Shown one piece after another: positions 14,989 to 23,707 of a stretch of DNA of 64,000 bases. A program made the position numbers and the translations under genes. Source of the DNA: Phytoamicus setariae (GTDB lineage: Bacteria > Pseudomonadota > Alphaproteobacteria > Rhizobiales > Rhizobiaceae). Each line of letters begins with the position of its first letter. Positions within the stretch are counted from its first letter, which is position 1. The DNA is taken from NCBI RefSeq assembly GCF_016722925.1, contig NZ_JAEQNC010000016.1, forward strand, positions 62,001 to 126,000, in the 5' to 3' direction. The notes below the pieces were generated by a model. The model made no database searches. It was not told the DNA's origin and saw only the letters and a program-made list of their open reading frames with translations.

Positions 14989-16560
14989 TTACCTGGCACG
15001 GGTATAGATCGGGATTATGGCAATAGACGCAATCTTGCCATCAATCCGCGACGTCAACATCTGCAACAGTTCTTTGGGTGCCACCCCACGTTCCATGGCC
15101 CGGCCAACCGCTTCAAGTGGTTCGTCTGATGAGATCTCGACGAGATGATCGGACCCGAACGGGGGAACGACCCGCATTTCCCTAAGGAACGTCTTTTTCA
15201 CCGGCTCCCCATTCAGGACCATGTCGAGGAATTGCACCTCGCCCGTATTGGCCAAGTTAAATACAATGGTGTTGGAATATTTTCCGGGCTCGGCATCGAA
15301 TTTGATCTTTTCGTTCGCGTAATACAGCGGTTTTTCAGGATCTATCCGAACCAGCGATGTGTTTCGCGTTGCCATTGCCTGAAGGAAATCAAGCAGTATG
15401 TATTTCTGCACGACGTCATTGACAGTAAATGGCGAGATATTTTCCGCAGCCAAATCTCCATTCGGCGTCTTGAATACGCCTTTTCCGGCATCCCAGACAT
15501 AGGGATGCTTACCTTCGACGGTATTCTCCGGCCGCGTTGCAGAGCCTTCTACAGATACGGTCAGCACAGGCGTGAAGCCGAGCTCACGCGCCACCGGGAT
15601 GGGGTTCTGACCGGTTTGTCCGGCCGGCCTGCTGGCCACCAGCATCTCCCCGTCCGGCTTCAGCGAGAGGAGAAGTTCGCGACTGCCGCGCGCAGCGACG
15701 GGAGTAAAGACAGGCGTCTGCAAAGACTCCGAGCGCATGCGCACGGTGGCAAACACATAATCCTCCAATTCATGGCGCATCAGGGCGCCATCGCCGTCCC
15801 GATCCGCCATCCCCTCCAGGGCGCGCGCGACACTCCAACTCAACGCACCACGCGGCTTACCGTTGATAACGACTTCCGGCACGGGCAGCGCTTCCGCGGT
15901 GGCCGCCAGCAAGGTGACATTTTCCGGCAGCACCGATTCGACTGTCGGTTCCGGTTGCTGTTCCTTCAGCATCAAAGAGATCAGTTCACCAAGCAGCCGA
16001 TCCTTGCCGAACTCCACGTAACGGAACTTGCCTGTCACTGCGCGGTCCATGCCACCCGCATGACAGGAGTCGGAAACGTAGACCACGTGGACACCGCGCG
16101 ATGATACCTCACTGAACCATTGGTGAAGTTCGTTGTCGAACACTGTCTCATGCCACGTCCCGCTGATGTTTTTCGGGTCGAAACCAGGCAACACCCAGAA
16201 CTCATCGAGCTTGTCTTTCTCGCTGCCCGCGACACGTTCTGGCGCCTGGGCGCCGTGGCCGGCGTAGGACATGAAAATGACGTCGCCGGCCTTGGCTTGC
16301 GAGGCCAGCAAATGCCAGGCCTGCACGATGTTCTGCTTGGTGACATCGGCGTCGACTAGCGTGACGATCTGGTCCGCTCCCATGCGGCCGAGTGCGGAGG
16401 AGATATCGCGCGCATCGTCGCGCGCACCATCGAGCACAGGCACAAATCGATAATCATTGACGCCGATCACCAGCGCAAAGGTACGCCCCGCCTGCGCAAG
16501 TCCGGGAGACGCGAGCATCAGGGCGACGGAAAGAAAGCGCAGCAATGCAAGCATCGACAT
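14989..16560 (-). CDS. Exported caspase-like (peptidase C14 family) protein
   Basis: A 523-residue protein with a signal peptide (residues 1-24, ending GLAQA) and then a caspase-like p20 domain beginning TFALVIGVNDY (27-37). The catalytic dyad is visible: H102 in SYAGHGA and C166 in SDSCHAGG. A linker and a DUF4384-like beta-rich region follow, from about residue 410 (EKPLYYANEKIKF...). ATGs at 16560 and 16554 share one GAGGA site; 16560 is reported. Bacterial orthocaspases usually cleave after Arg or Lys. Export to the periplasm or surface is inferred from the signal peptide. It lies upstream of the beta-roll gene on the same strand with a 341-base gap, so co-transcription is uncertain. Confidence 0.85.
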   Translation of the reverse strand: MSMLALLRFLSVALMLASPGLAQAGRTFALVIGVNDYRFVPVLDGARDDARDISSALGRMGADQIVTLVDADVTKQNIVQAWHLLASQAKAGDVIFMSYAGHGAQAPERVAGSEKDKLDEFWVLPGFDPKNISGTWHETVFDNELHQWFSEVSSRGVHVVYVSDSCHAGGMDRAVTGKFRYVEFGKDRLLGELISLMLKEQQPEPTVESVLPENVTLLAATAEALPVPEVVINGKPRGALSWSVARALEGMADRDGDGALMRHELEDYVFATVRMRSESLQTPVFTPVAARGSRELLLSLKPDGEMLVASRPAGQTGQNPIPVARELGFTPVLTVSVEGSATRPENTVEGKHPYVWDAGKGVFKTPNGDLAAENISPFTVNDVVQKYILLDFLQAMATRNTSLVRIDPEKPLYYANEKIKFDAEPGKYSNTIVFNLANTGEVQFLDMVLNGEPVKKTFLREMRVVPPFGSDHLVEISSDEPLEAVGRAMERGVAPKELLQMLTSRIDGKIASIAIIPIYTRAR

Positions 16561-16717
16561 TTGTCCTCGTGAAAACCGACCCTGTGCGATGGGCGCCAAC
16601 GCATGTAGCCATTTCAGACTCCGACGTTCAATAGGGGGGATTTATTCTGACGGCCTTGGTGGTAAAACGCACAGGCGAAACGGTTTCAGTTGCGGATCTG
16701 CACCAAAGGATGGACCG

Positions 16718-17173
16718 ATGGCCAATACAGCGCGAGGGTCAAAGAAAGCGATCGCCCAGCAGGTCGCCGGGAAGCCGATCCTCCTTTCGGGCGGCAACCC
16801 TCAGATCGCCAAGGCCGACGGCGACGCGCCGGTGCAGGCCTATATTTCGGCCATGCCGGGCTGGAAAAGCGACGTCGGGCGCCGTCTCGACGCGCTTATC
16901 GTGCACACCGTCCCCGACGTGCGCAAGGCCGTGAAGTGGAACTCGCCCCTCTATGGCATTGAAGGACAAGGCTGGTTCCTCGGTTTCCATTGCCTGACCA
17001 AGTACATCAAGGTGGCTTTCTTCCGCGGCATGTCGCTCGATCCTCTCCCTCCCGGCACGTCGAAGAATGCGGAGACACGCTACCTCGACATTTATGAGAA
17101 CGACGGGATCGACGAGGAGCAGCTGGCGGCGTGGGTTCGCCAGGCGGCCGACCTTCCCGGATGGGTCCCCTAG
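16718..17173 (+). CDS. DUF1801 domain protein
   Basis: A 151-residue cytoplasmic protein with the DUF1801 fold pattern: PVQAYISAMPGWKSDVGRRL near residue 30, then KAVKWNSPLYGIEGQGWFLGF and a final acidic helix. The ATG at 16718 is preceded by AAAGGA. A longer in-frame extension upstream would overlap the divergent caspase-like gene and is not family-like. DUF1801 proteins (YdhG/YjhG-like) are small alpha/beta proteins of unknown function. It is divergent from the caspase-like gene and 110 bases upstream of the serralysin-like gene on the same strand. Confidence 0.8.
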   Translation: MANTARGSKKAIAQQVAGKPILLSGGNPQIAKADGDAPVQAYISAMPGWKSDVGRRLDALIVHTVPDVRKAVKWNSPLYGIEGQGWFLGFHCLTKYIKVAFFRGMSLDPLPPGTSKNAETRYLDIYENDGIDEEQLAAWVRQAADLPGWVP

Positions 17174-17283
17174 CCCCGGAGGGAATACCCGCATGAATTT
17201 AAGCGACGCTACGCAAGTCGTGGCATTTTGCCGAGAGTTGTCGCGCATACTCTCATCAGAAAATTTACAGAGGGAAGACAGCG

Positions 17284-18693
17284 GTGACAGGAATCTATCT
17301 CAATGACGGCTTGACGGGCGACGACCTTGGCAATGCGATGCTTTATGGGGCAGCAGGGCGGCAGGCTGTCATGCATGTGAACAGCACTGGAAACAACTTC
17401 ATCGACGGCGTTCTATCCGGCCTGGCATGGCGCGGTAGCGGGATCAGCTATTCATTCCCAGACAGCAAGAACGACTATCACTACAAAGGCGAAAAGGATC
17501 ACGGTTTCGGCGAGGTTGGCGCCAAAATCAAAGCGGCGGCACAATTTATCCTCGACAAGGATTACGGGGGCAAGGCAAACGACGGGTTTTCCGTCGAAGG
17601 CTTTACACATCTTCGGGTCAGCAAAGGATCTGACGCAGGTGCGACGGTTCGGTACGCGGAATCCTCGTATCAAAACCCGACCGCGAAAGGCTACTACCCG
17701 AACTCGAGCGAACCTGGCGGCGATGTCTGGTTCGGCCCAAATGCCCATCACTATTCGAATGCGATTGCCGGAAATTACGAGTTCGCCACCGTAATCCACG
17801 AGACGGGACATGCACTCGGCCTCAAGCATGGTCACGAACCCGGCTTCGGCAATCCTGCCATTCCCCGCCAATGGGACTCGGTCGAATACTCGGTCATGAC
17901 CTATCGCAGCTATGCTGGTAGCCCTCTGCACGGCTTTGTCAACGAACGCTTCGGCTTTCCTCAAAGTTTCATGATGGCCGATATTGCGGCGCTCCAGCAT
18001 ATGTACGGAGCGAATTTCGACGTCAATGACGGCAATACCACCTACTTCTGGCGGCCAGGCAACGGCAACACCTATGTCAATGGAAACGTGGCGATCCATC
18101 CCGGAGCCAACAAGATCTTCGCGACGATCTGGGACGGTGGAGGCAGCCACGACAAGTACAATCTGAGCGCTTATGACAACAATGTATACGTCGATCTGAG
18201 GCCCGGCGCTTGTTCGACATTCAAGCAGTCCCAGCTCGCGGACCTCGATGCCTCGAGCAATCTTAGAAGCCGGATTGCTGGTGGCAATATCTACAATGCC
18301 CTGCAATACCAGGGAGACAACAGGTCGCTGATCGAAGATGCCGTTGGCGGCGACGGAAACGACCTGATCTCCGGCAACCACGGCAAGAACCGTCTCGTTG
18401 GAAATGACGGAAATGATCGGTTTCTGGGCAGGGAGGGCGTTGACGTTCTTATTGGCGGCGCGGGCAGCGACACCTTCTTTTTCCGCGTCGGCTGGGGCAC
18501 CGATACGATCGGCGACTTCGCCGGCAACGACCGGATAAACCTGACGAGCTTTGATTTTTCCAATTTCAGCCAGGTTCTGGCCATCAGTCAGGACAGTGGC
18601 AACAATGTCGTTCTAAGTTTCGGCAATGGGGACAATCTCATCCTCAAGAACACCGAAATTGCCGATCTGCATGCCAGCGATTTCATTCTCTGA
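17284..18693 (+). CDS. Serralysin-like (M10) metalloprotease with C-terminal RTX repeats
   Basis: A 469-residue protein with an M10 metzincin domain. The zinc site is HETGHALGLKH (172-182), and the Met-turn is SVMTY (203-207). Residues about 345-400 hold RTX repeats (GGDGNDLISG, GNDGNDRFLG, GGAGSDTFFF). The C-terminus ends ADLHASDFIL, a hydrophobic/Asp pattern typical of type I secretion signals. It starts with GTG, supported by GAGGGAAG about 8 bases upstream. No N-terminal signal peptide is present, as expected for type I secretion. Serralysins are calcium-dependent extracellular endopeptidases activated on secretion. No inhibitor or exporter gene is adjacent. A convergent terminator separates it from tig. 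Confidence 0.9.
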   Translation: MTGIYLNDGLTGDDLGNAMLYGAAGRQAVMHVNSTGNNFIDGVLSGLAWRGSGISYSFPDSKNDYHYKGEKDHGFGEVGAKIKAAAQFILDKDYGGKANDGFSVEGFTHLRVSKGSDAGATVRYAESSYQNPTAKGYYPNSSEPGGDVWFGPNAHHYSNAIAGNYEFATVIHETGHALGLKHGHEPGFGNPAIPRQWDSVEYSVMTYRSYAGSPLHGFVNERFGFPQSFMMADIAALQHMYGANFDVNDGNTTYFWRPGNGNTYVNGNVAIHPGANKIFATIWDGGGSHDKYNLSAYDNNVYVDLRPGACSTFKQSQLADLDASSNLRSRIAGGNIYNALQYQGDNRSLIEDAVGGDGNDLISGNHGKNRLVGNDGNDRFLGREGVDVLIGGAGSDTFFFRVGWGTDTIGDFAGNDRINLTSFDFSNFSQVLAISQDSGNNVVLSFGNGDNLILKNTEIADLHASDFIL

Positions 18694-18727
18694 CAATACG
18701 TTAGATAAATTTCTTCACTCAATGCAA

Positions 18728-18757
18728 GAAGGCCGCCGGATCGCTCCGGCGGCCTTC
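18728..18757. terminator. Bidirectional intrinsic terminator between the serralysin-like gene and tig
   Basis: Perfect 13-bp stem (18728-18740 with 18745-18757) around TCGC, in the gap between the two convergent genes. Short T-rich flanks occur on each strand. Confidence 0.85.
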
Positions 18758-18779
18758 TTCATAATATGCGAAGTAGGGC

Positions 18780-20255
18780 TTACTCAGCCTTGTCGTCGGC
18801 GGCCTTCTTCTTCGGCGCAGCCTTCTTCTTCGGCGCGGCTTCGTCGCCGTCAGCAGCTTCGGCTTCAGCCTTGGCAGCCTTCTTCTTCGGCGCAGCCTTC
18901 TTGGAGACGGCGGCGTCGTCTTCGTCTTCCGCCATCAGTTCTTCCTTGGTGACGGTCTTGTCGGTGACCTTCACTTCGCCGAGCAGGTGGTCGACGACCT
19001 TCTCTTCGAAGATCGGCGCGCGCAGGCCGGCGATCGCACCCGGGGACTTGCGGAAATACTCGATGATTTCCTTTTCCTGGCCGGGGAACTGCTGGATCTG
19101 CGCATAGAGGGCGCGGTTCATTTCGTCTTCGGTCACTTCGACGCCGATCTTCTCACCGATTTCGGAGAGAACCAGGCCGAGACGAACGCGACGCTCTGCG
19201 AGCTTGCGATAGTCTTCGCGCGCCTTTTCTTCAGTCGTGTCTTCGTCTTCGAAGGTCTTGCCGGACTGGGCGAGATCCATGGAGATCTGGCGCCAGATCT
19301 GCTCGAACTCGGCATCGACGAGGCGCGAAGGCGTTTCGAAGGCGTAGAGTTCGTCCATCTGGTCGAGAAGCTGACGCTTGACCTTCTGGCGGGTGATCGA
19401 GCCGAACTGGTTTTCAAGCTGGCCGCGAACGATTTCGCGCAGACGTTCGGCAGATTCGATGCCGAGCTTGGTGGCGAGTTCGTCGTTGATTTCGATCTTG
19501 CCGGGAGCCGAAACAGCCTTCACGGAAACATCGAAGGTGGCTTCCTTGCCGGCCAGGTTCGCTGCCGGGTATTCAGCCGGGAACGTTACTGTGATGGTCT
19601 TCTCGTCGCCAGCCTTGAGGCCAACCAGTTGCTCTTCGAAGCCCGGGATGAAACGGCCCGAACCGAGGACGAGTTCAGCGTTGGAATCCTTGCCGCCGTC
19701 GAAGGGAACGCCGTCGACCTTGCCTTCGTAATCCATCGTGACGCGGTCGCCATTGGCGGCCTTGCCGTCCTTTTCAGTGTACTCGACGGCGCTTTCGGCA
19801 ATCTTGAGGATCTGCTCGTCAACTTCGCTGTCGGGGATTTCAACGACTTCGCGTGTGACGGAGATTCCGCTGGCGTCCTTGATCTCGATCGCCGGGATCA
19901 CTTCATAGGAGAGCGTGAATTCGAGGTCGGCTTCGGCGGCGAGAATCTTCTCGGCGACAGCCTGGTCTTCGGTCATGGCGACTTCCGGCTGAGTCGCCGA
20001 CTTTTCGCCGCGCCCAGAGAGGATTTCGCTCGGACGATTGTTGATGATCTCGTTGACGAGTTCGGCCATGACCGACTTGCCATACATCTTCTTCATATGC
20101 GCGAAAGGCACCTTGCCCGGACGGAAGCCGTTGATCTTGACGCGGCCCTTCACGTCTTCCAGGCGCTCAAGCATCTGAGCTTCCATGTCCTTGGCCGGAA
20201 TGACGACCTTCAGTTCGCGCTTCAGCCCTTCAGCGAGCGTTTCGATAACCTGCAT
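18780..20255 (-). CDS. tig: Trigger factor
   Basis: A 491-residue ribosome-associated chaperone and peptidyl-prolyl isomerase. The N-terminal ribosome-binding loop reads [15 protein letters not shown] (about 42-56). The FKBP-like PPIase domain is at about 150-245 ([35 protein letters not shown]), followed by the helical C-terminal chaperone arms. From about residue 445 there is an Ala/Lys/Pro-rich tail (repeats of APKKKAA), common in rhizobial trigger factors but absent from E. coli. The ATG at 20255 begins the conserved [15 protein letters not shown]; an upstream in-frame start is not conserved. It probably stands alone in transcription, with the tRNA-Leu upstream on the same strand. Confidence 0.96.
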   Translation of the reverse strand: MQVIETLAEGLKRELKVVIPAKDMEAQMLERLEDVKGRVKINGFRPGKVPFAHMKKMYGKSVMAELVNEIINNRPSEILSGRGEKSATQPEVAMTEDQAVAEKILAAEADLEFTLSYEVIPAIEIKDASGISVTREVVEIPDSEVDEQILKIAESAVEYTEKDGKAANGDRVTMDYEGKVDGVPFDGGKDSNAELVLGSGRFIPGFEEQLVGLKAGDEKTITVTFPAEYPAANLAGKEATFDVSVKAVSAPGKIEINDELATKLGIESAERLREIVRGQLENQFGSITRQKVKRQLLDQMDELYAFETPSRLVDAEFEQIWRQISMDLAQSGKTFEDEDTTEEKAREDYRKLAERRVRLGLVLSEIGEKIGVEVTEDEMNRALYAQIQQFPGQEKEIIEYFRKSPGAIAGLRAPIFEEKVVDHLLGEVKVTDKTVTKEELMAEDEDDAAVSKKAAPKKKAAKAEAEAADGDEAAPKKKAAPKKKAADDKAE

Positions 20256-20437
20256 GTTCCTACCTTCATAAGTCGCGGCGGCTCGATGGTGCCTGCCTGT
20301 CGTTACGATGAACTCCAAAAAAGCTCATCCGCCGGGAACGGCTTTATGCAAATTCACAAAAGTTTTGCAAGCGAAATGGGTGAATTGCACCCTATGGCCA
20401 GTCTTTTTCCTGGCTTTGCAGCCTATTGGGAACTTCG

Positions 20438-20521
20438 TGGTGCGGGTGGAGGGACTCGAACCCCCACGCTTTTGGCGCCAGAACCTAAATCTGGTGCGTC
20501 TACCAATTCCGCCACACCCGC
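20438..20521 (-). tRNA. tRNA-Leu (anticodon UAG)
   Basis: An 84-base cloverleaf including encoded CCA. The acceptor GCGGGTG pairs with CACCCGC, followed by discriminator A. The anticodon arm is CCAGA-TTTAGGT-TCTGG with TAG at positions 34-36. There is a long class II variable arm and a GGTTCGAGTCC T-arm. It decodes CUA (and possibly other CUN). Confidence 0.96.
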
Positions 20522-20869
20522 ATCCTCAAAACATTCACACGGTCCTTTGGAGCGGCATTCCTGTTTCGGTGGGGCGCTCATAACACTGTCATTCCGCCAT
20601 GGAAAGGGGTGATCTGTAAAATGCAGCCAGCAAAATGCTCTGGAGGGTACATTTACCTTTTCTAAATCTACCTCTGGTATTCATGGATCACAGGCTGGCA
20701 AACAGCCATGCATCATCCGCATGACGCCTATGAAATTATTGCACTGCACAAATTCATTTGCTGCCGCTATATTCAAATCATCGAAAGGCGGACAGCTTCT
20801 CGAAAACACCCAGCGGCACTGGCGAGCCGCAGCCGGGAAACCGGAAGAGCCCTCTCCGCAAGGAGCGAA
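20522..20869. other. Intergenic stretch between tRNA-Leu and the sRNA
   Basis: About 350 bases with no coding frame showing family-like composition. It presumably holds the tRNA-Leu promoter (minus strand, near 20530-20570) and the sRNA promoter near its right end. Nothing else recognised. Confidence 0.5.
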
Positions 20870-20999
20870 AAGAATTCGGAGCAAGCGCACTCCTCCTCCC
20901 AGCGCCCTCCGATTTGACTGACGACACTCCTCCTCCCAGTCGTCAGTCATACCCAACGACGCCCACCGGATCTCCTCCCCCGGTGGGCGTTTTGTTTTT
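20870..20999 (+). ncRNA. Trans-acting sRNA with three anti-Shine-Dalgarno loops (alpha-r14/NfeR1-like)
   Basis: Three consecutive hairpins. Hairpin 1 (20876-20912) pairs TCGGAG with CTCCGA and GCGC with GCGC. Hairpin 2 (20915-20949) has an 11-bp perfect stem, TGACTGACGAC with GTCGTCAGTCA. Hairpin 3 (20959-20990) pairs ACGCCCACCGG with CCGGTGGGCGT and runs into TTTTGTTTTT, an intrinsic terminator. Loops 1 and 2 are the identical 13-mer ACTCCTCCTCCCA; loop 3 is ATCTCCTCCC. All three can pair with ribosome binding sites. The layout, and about 124 nt from first stem to terminator, match the rhizobial alpha-r14 sRNA family (Sinorhizobium NfeR1). The 5' end is estimated. A coding alternative is unlikely, as no frame is conserved-looking. 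Confidence 0.8.
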
Positions 21000-21433
21000 G
21001 CTCACTTTTCTTACTGACGCGTTATTCTCCTGCCCAGACGGGGACAGGGGTGGGCGACCAGGCATTTCAGCGTTCGCATTTGCCAACAGCCCCCAGCCAT
21101 CTGCCAATGCGTGTCCAGTCATATACAGCCAAGCCGACCGCGGGTGTCTTCGCCATCTCGATTGGCCCGCAGCGAACGCATTGTCGATAAAAAATGCGAC
21201 TTCTACCTGCCCCCGAACCGTCGCCACAGATTCGCCGCAATTTTGACGCGGAAAAGCGATCATCATGAACAAATATTAAGCATTCATAACTACTTAACGC
21301 GTAACCATGCATTTGACGCATAGGTGAGATGTCGCTTTCGCTCTGGTAATTGATGCGTCGCAACATTATCTTCAGGTCAACAAATTGAAGGGCGGCTCAG
21401 AGAGATGCCGCCGGACCGAAGAGGAAAACGAAC
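21000..21433. other. Intergenic stretch and leader upstream of the first DUF1127 gene
   Basis: About 430 bases with no supported gene. The right end is AT-rich (about 21240-21300) and is the likely promoter region of the DUF1127 gene. No clear operator or riboswitch was recognised. Confidence 0.5.
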
Positions 21434-21577
21434 ATGAACATCGCACGCGCTTACAACAATTGGGTCAAGTATCGCCAGACCGTTTCTGAACTGGGTCGCA
21501 TGAGCAACCGCGAACTTGGCGACCTCGGCATTGCCCGCGAAGACATCCGCAAGGTTGCACGTCTCGCAGTTCGCTAA
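21434..21577 (+). CDS. DUF1127 small Arg-rich protein
   Basis: A 47-residue protein starting MNIARAYNNWVKYRQTVSEL and ending KVARLAVR. It shows the full DUF1127 pattern: W-x-x-Y-R-x-T-x-x-E-L, then L-x-x-L-x-D-L-G-I-x-R-x-D-I. GAGGAAAACGAAC precedes the ATG and an intrinsic terminator follows. DUF1127 proteins are small, basic and often stress- or phase-regulated. In Agrobacterium they have been linked to phosphate and carbon metabolism, and in Rhodobacter one acts on RNA turnover. A paralogue of identical length lies 470 bases downstream on the same strand. Confidence 0.92.
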   Translation: MNIARAYNNWVKYRQTVSELGRMSNRELGDLGIAREDIRKVARLAVR

Positions 21578-21604
21578 TCAACGATAAGCGACACCAACAC
21601 AGAC

Positions 21605-21641
21605 ATAGGCCGCCGGGCAATCCCCGGCGGCCTATTCTTTT
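21605..21641 (+). terminator. Intrinsic terminator after the first DUF1127 gene
   Basis: Perfect 13-bp stem (21605-21617 with 21623-21635), 5-base loop, then TCTTTT. Confidence 0.9.
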
Positions 21642-22048
21642 GTGCGCGTCACAGTTTAGGCAAGCAGCCGTAAATCGATATTGCGTCGCACCATTTTAGT
21701 TCCTCCCATCAGCAACTGCAGCCCTGCGATGATGGCGAAACGCGTTGGCACTGCCCTGCTCGCTACGACTGGCGGCAAAGGCACGGAACCCGGCTTCCCG
21801 TTAACGAACAATTAAGTCGAATTTTCAAAGAGATGATCTGGATTTTTGCGAGCTTCGCAGCGGCCTTGAGATCTGCGTTAACGGAAGCTCAAAAACCGAC
21901 CTGCGCCTGTTTTTGGTGCAACGCATGCTTATTTGCATGGCAGGTGCATTTTTTTTGCACTGCACATTCTTATTACACAAGTGTATAAGGACCTCAAGTG
22001 TGAAGCACGGAACAAATCCGGTGCACAAAAGTCTAAAGAGGAAACATC
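21642..22048. other. Intergenic region between the two DUF1127 genes
   Basis: About 400 bases with no supported gene. A cluster of five TGCA tetramers lies at 21917-21964, including GTGCA/TGCAC arms around a T run (21944-21960). This is a candidate regulatory segment ahead of the second DUF1127 gene. A GAGGAAAC site follows at 22038-22045. Confidence 0.5.
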
Positions 22049-22192
22049 ATGAACCCGCTTCGTCTCGCCCTCAATTGGGTACAGTACCGCCGCACGATTT
22101 CTGAACTGTCCAACCTGTCGAACGACACGCTGTCCGACATCGGTGTGAACCGTTACCAGATCCGCAACATTGCGGCCCGCTCTTTCCGCTAA
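22049..22192 (+). CDS. DUF1127 small Arg-rich protein (second copy)
   Basis: A 47-residue protein beginning MNPLRLALNWVQYRRTISEL and ending NIAARSFR. It has the same length and motif spacing as the gene at 21434 but diverged residues, so it is an old paralogue rather than a recent copy. GAGGAAACATC precedes the ATG. It has its own promoter region and its own terminator, so the pair is not a simple operon. A role in RNA or metabolic regulation is suggested by the family only. Confidence 0.92.
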   Translation: MNPLRLALNWVQYRRTISELSNLSNDTLSDIGVNRYQIRNIAARSFR

Positions 22193-22217
22193 TATCAAGC
22201 GATCAGAGTAGAACAAC

Positions 22218-22241
22218 AACGGCGCCCACGGGCGCCGTTTT
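22218..22241 (+). terminator. Intrinsic terminator after the second DUF1127 gene
   Basis: AACGGCGCC with GGCGCCGTT around CACG, then TTTTG (stem 22218-22226 / 22231-22239). Confidence 0.85.
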
Positions 22242-22288
22242 GCATTGGGCCATTGGTAATCCGTACCGATCGTGATAATGAGCCCGCC

Positions 22289-23698
22289 ATGACGACACTC
22301 CCCTCTCCCATACACATCGTTGGCGGCGGCCTTGCCGGTTCAGAAGCAGCCTGGCAGATCGCCAATCGCGGTGTCCCCGTGATCCTGCACGAAATGCGCG
22401 GCGTCCGCACGACGGATGCCCACAAGACCGATAGCCTTGCCGAGCTCGTTTGTTCCAACTCCTTCCGCTCCGACGATTCGACTGCCAATGCCGTCGGCGT
22501 CCTGCATGCCGAGATGCGCCTTGCCGGCTCGCTGATCATGGCTGCGGCGGACCGCAACCAGGTGCCGGCCGGCGGCGCGCTGGCCGTCGACCGCGAGGGC
22601 TTCGCCGAAGCGGTGACCCACGAGATCGCCAACCACCCGCTGATTTCAGTCGTGCGCGAGGAAATTTCAGGCCTTCCGCCTGAGGAGTGGGACAACGTCA
22701 TCATTTCCACAGGCCCGCTGACCGCACCATCGCTGGCAGAAGCGATCCGCGCCGCGACCGGGGCCGATTCGCTCTCCTTCTTCGATGCAATCGCACCGAT
22801 CATCTATCGCGAAACAATCAATATGGACGTTGCGTGGTTCCAGTCACGCTACGACAAGGTTGGCCCAGGCGGCACAGGCAAGGACTACATCAACTGTCCG
22901 ATGACCCGCGAGCAGTACGAGGCATTCGTCAACGCGCTGAAATCAGGTGAGAAAACCGAGTTCAAGCAGTGGGAGCACGTCCCGTATTTTGACGGCTGCC
23001 TGCCGATCGAGATTATGGCCGAACGCGGTGTTGAAACACTTCGCCACGGCCCGATGAAGCCGATGGGCCTGACCAACGCCCATAACCCGACCGTAAAAGC
23101 CTATGCGGTGGTGCAGTTGCGGCAGGACAATGCGCTCGGAACGCTCTACAACATGGTCGGATTCCAGACCAAGCTAAAATACGGCGCCCAGACCGACATC
23201 CTGCGGATGATACCAGGGCTCGAGAATGCGGAATTTGCCCGTCTCGGCGGCCTGCATCGCAATACCTACATCAACTCTCCGATCCTGCTCGATTCGTCAC
23301 TGATGCTGAAATCTCGCCCTGGCCTGCGTTTTGCCGGTCAGATCACCGGGTGTGAAGGGTATGTCGAAAGCGCGAGCGTCGGCCTGTTGGCCGGGCGTTT
23401 CGCCGCCGCCCAACGGCTCGGCCGGGAAATCGTGCCGCCGCCGGCCACCTCGGCGCTCGGCGCCCTGCTTGGCCATATCACTGGCGGCCATCTGTCGACG
23501 GACGAGGAGCCCGGCAAGCGGTCCTTCCAGCCGATGAACATCAATTTCGGCTTGTTCCCCGAGCCCGAGCCGGGCAGCGTCGTCACAACGGTTGACGGCA
23601 AACGCCTGAAGGGCAAGGATAAGACCGTCGCCAAGCGCCGGGCGATTGCCGCGCGCGCACTTGTCGATTGCCGCGCCTGGCTGGAAGCTGCGCCGTAA
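22289..23698 (+). CDS. trmFO: Folate-dependent tRNA (uracil-54-C5)-methyltransferase TrmFO
   Basis: A 469-residue FAD enzyme that makes m5U54 (ribothymidine) in the tRNA T-loop, using methylene-tetrahydrofolate and NAD(P)H. The FAD-binding turn is at the N-terminus ([13 protein letters not shown]), followed by the conserved [11 protein letters not shown] and [14 protein letters not shown] segments with the two functional cysteines, and near the C-terminus [18 protein letters not shown]. The ATG at 22289 gives the family N-terminus; an upstream TTG would add an unconserved 12 residues. It is monocistronic, and convergent with the next gene, 9 bases away. Confidence 0.96.
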   Translation: MTTLPSPIHIVGGGLAGSEAAWQIANRGVPVILHEMRGVRTTDAHKTDSLAELVCSNSFRSDDSTANAVGVLHAEMRLAGSLIMAAADRNQVPAGGALAVDREGFAEAVTHEIANHPLISVVREEISGLPPEEWDNVIISTGPLTAPSLAEAIRAATGADSLSFFDAIAPIIYRETINMDVAWFQSRYDKVGPGGTGKDYINCPMTREQYEAFVNALKSGEKTEFKQWEHVPYFDGCLPIEIMAERGVETLRHGPMKPMGLTNAHNPTVKAYAVVQLRQDNALGTLYNMVGFQTKLKYGAQTDILRMIPGLENAEFARLGGLHRNTYINSPILLDSSLMLKSRPGLRFAGQITGCEGYVESASVGLLAGRFAAAQRLGREIVPPPATSALGALLGHITGGHLSTDEEPGKRSFQPMNINFGLFPEPEPGSVVTTVDGKRLKGKDKTVAKRRAIAARALVDCRAWLEAAP

Positions 23699-23707
23699 TC
23701 TTAACGC

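Noticed and set aside
14989-16560. Caspase-like protein as a cell-suicide effector
   Set aside because: It carries a signal peptide, so it should act outside the cytoplasm, and has no sensor partner.
18987-20612. Plus-strand frame antisense to trigger factor
   Set aside because: Mirror of a well-identified tig gene; no independent features.
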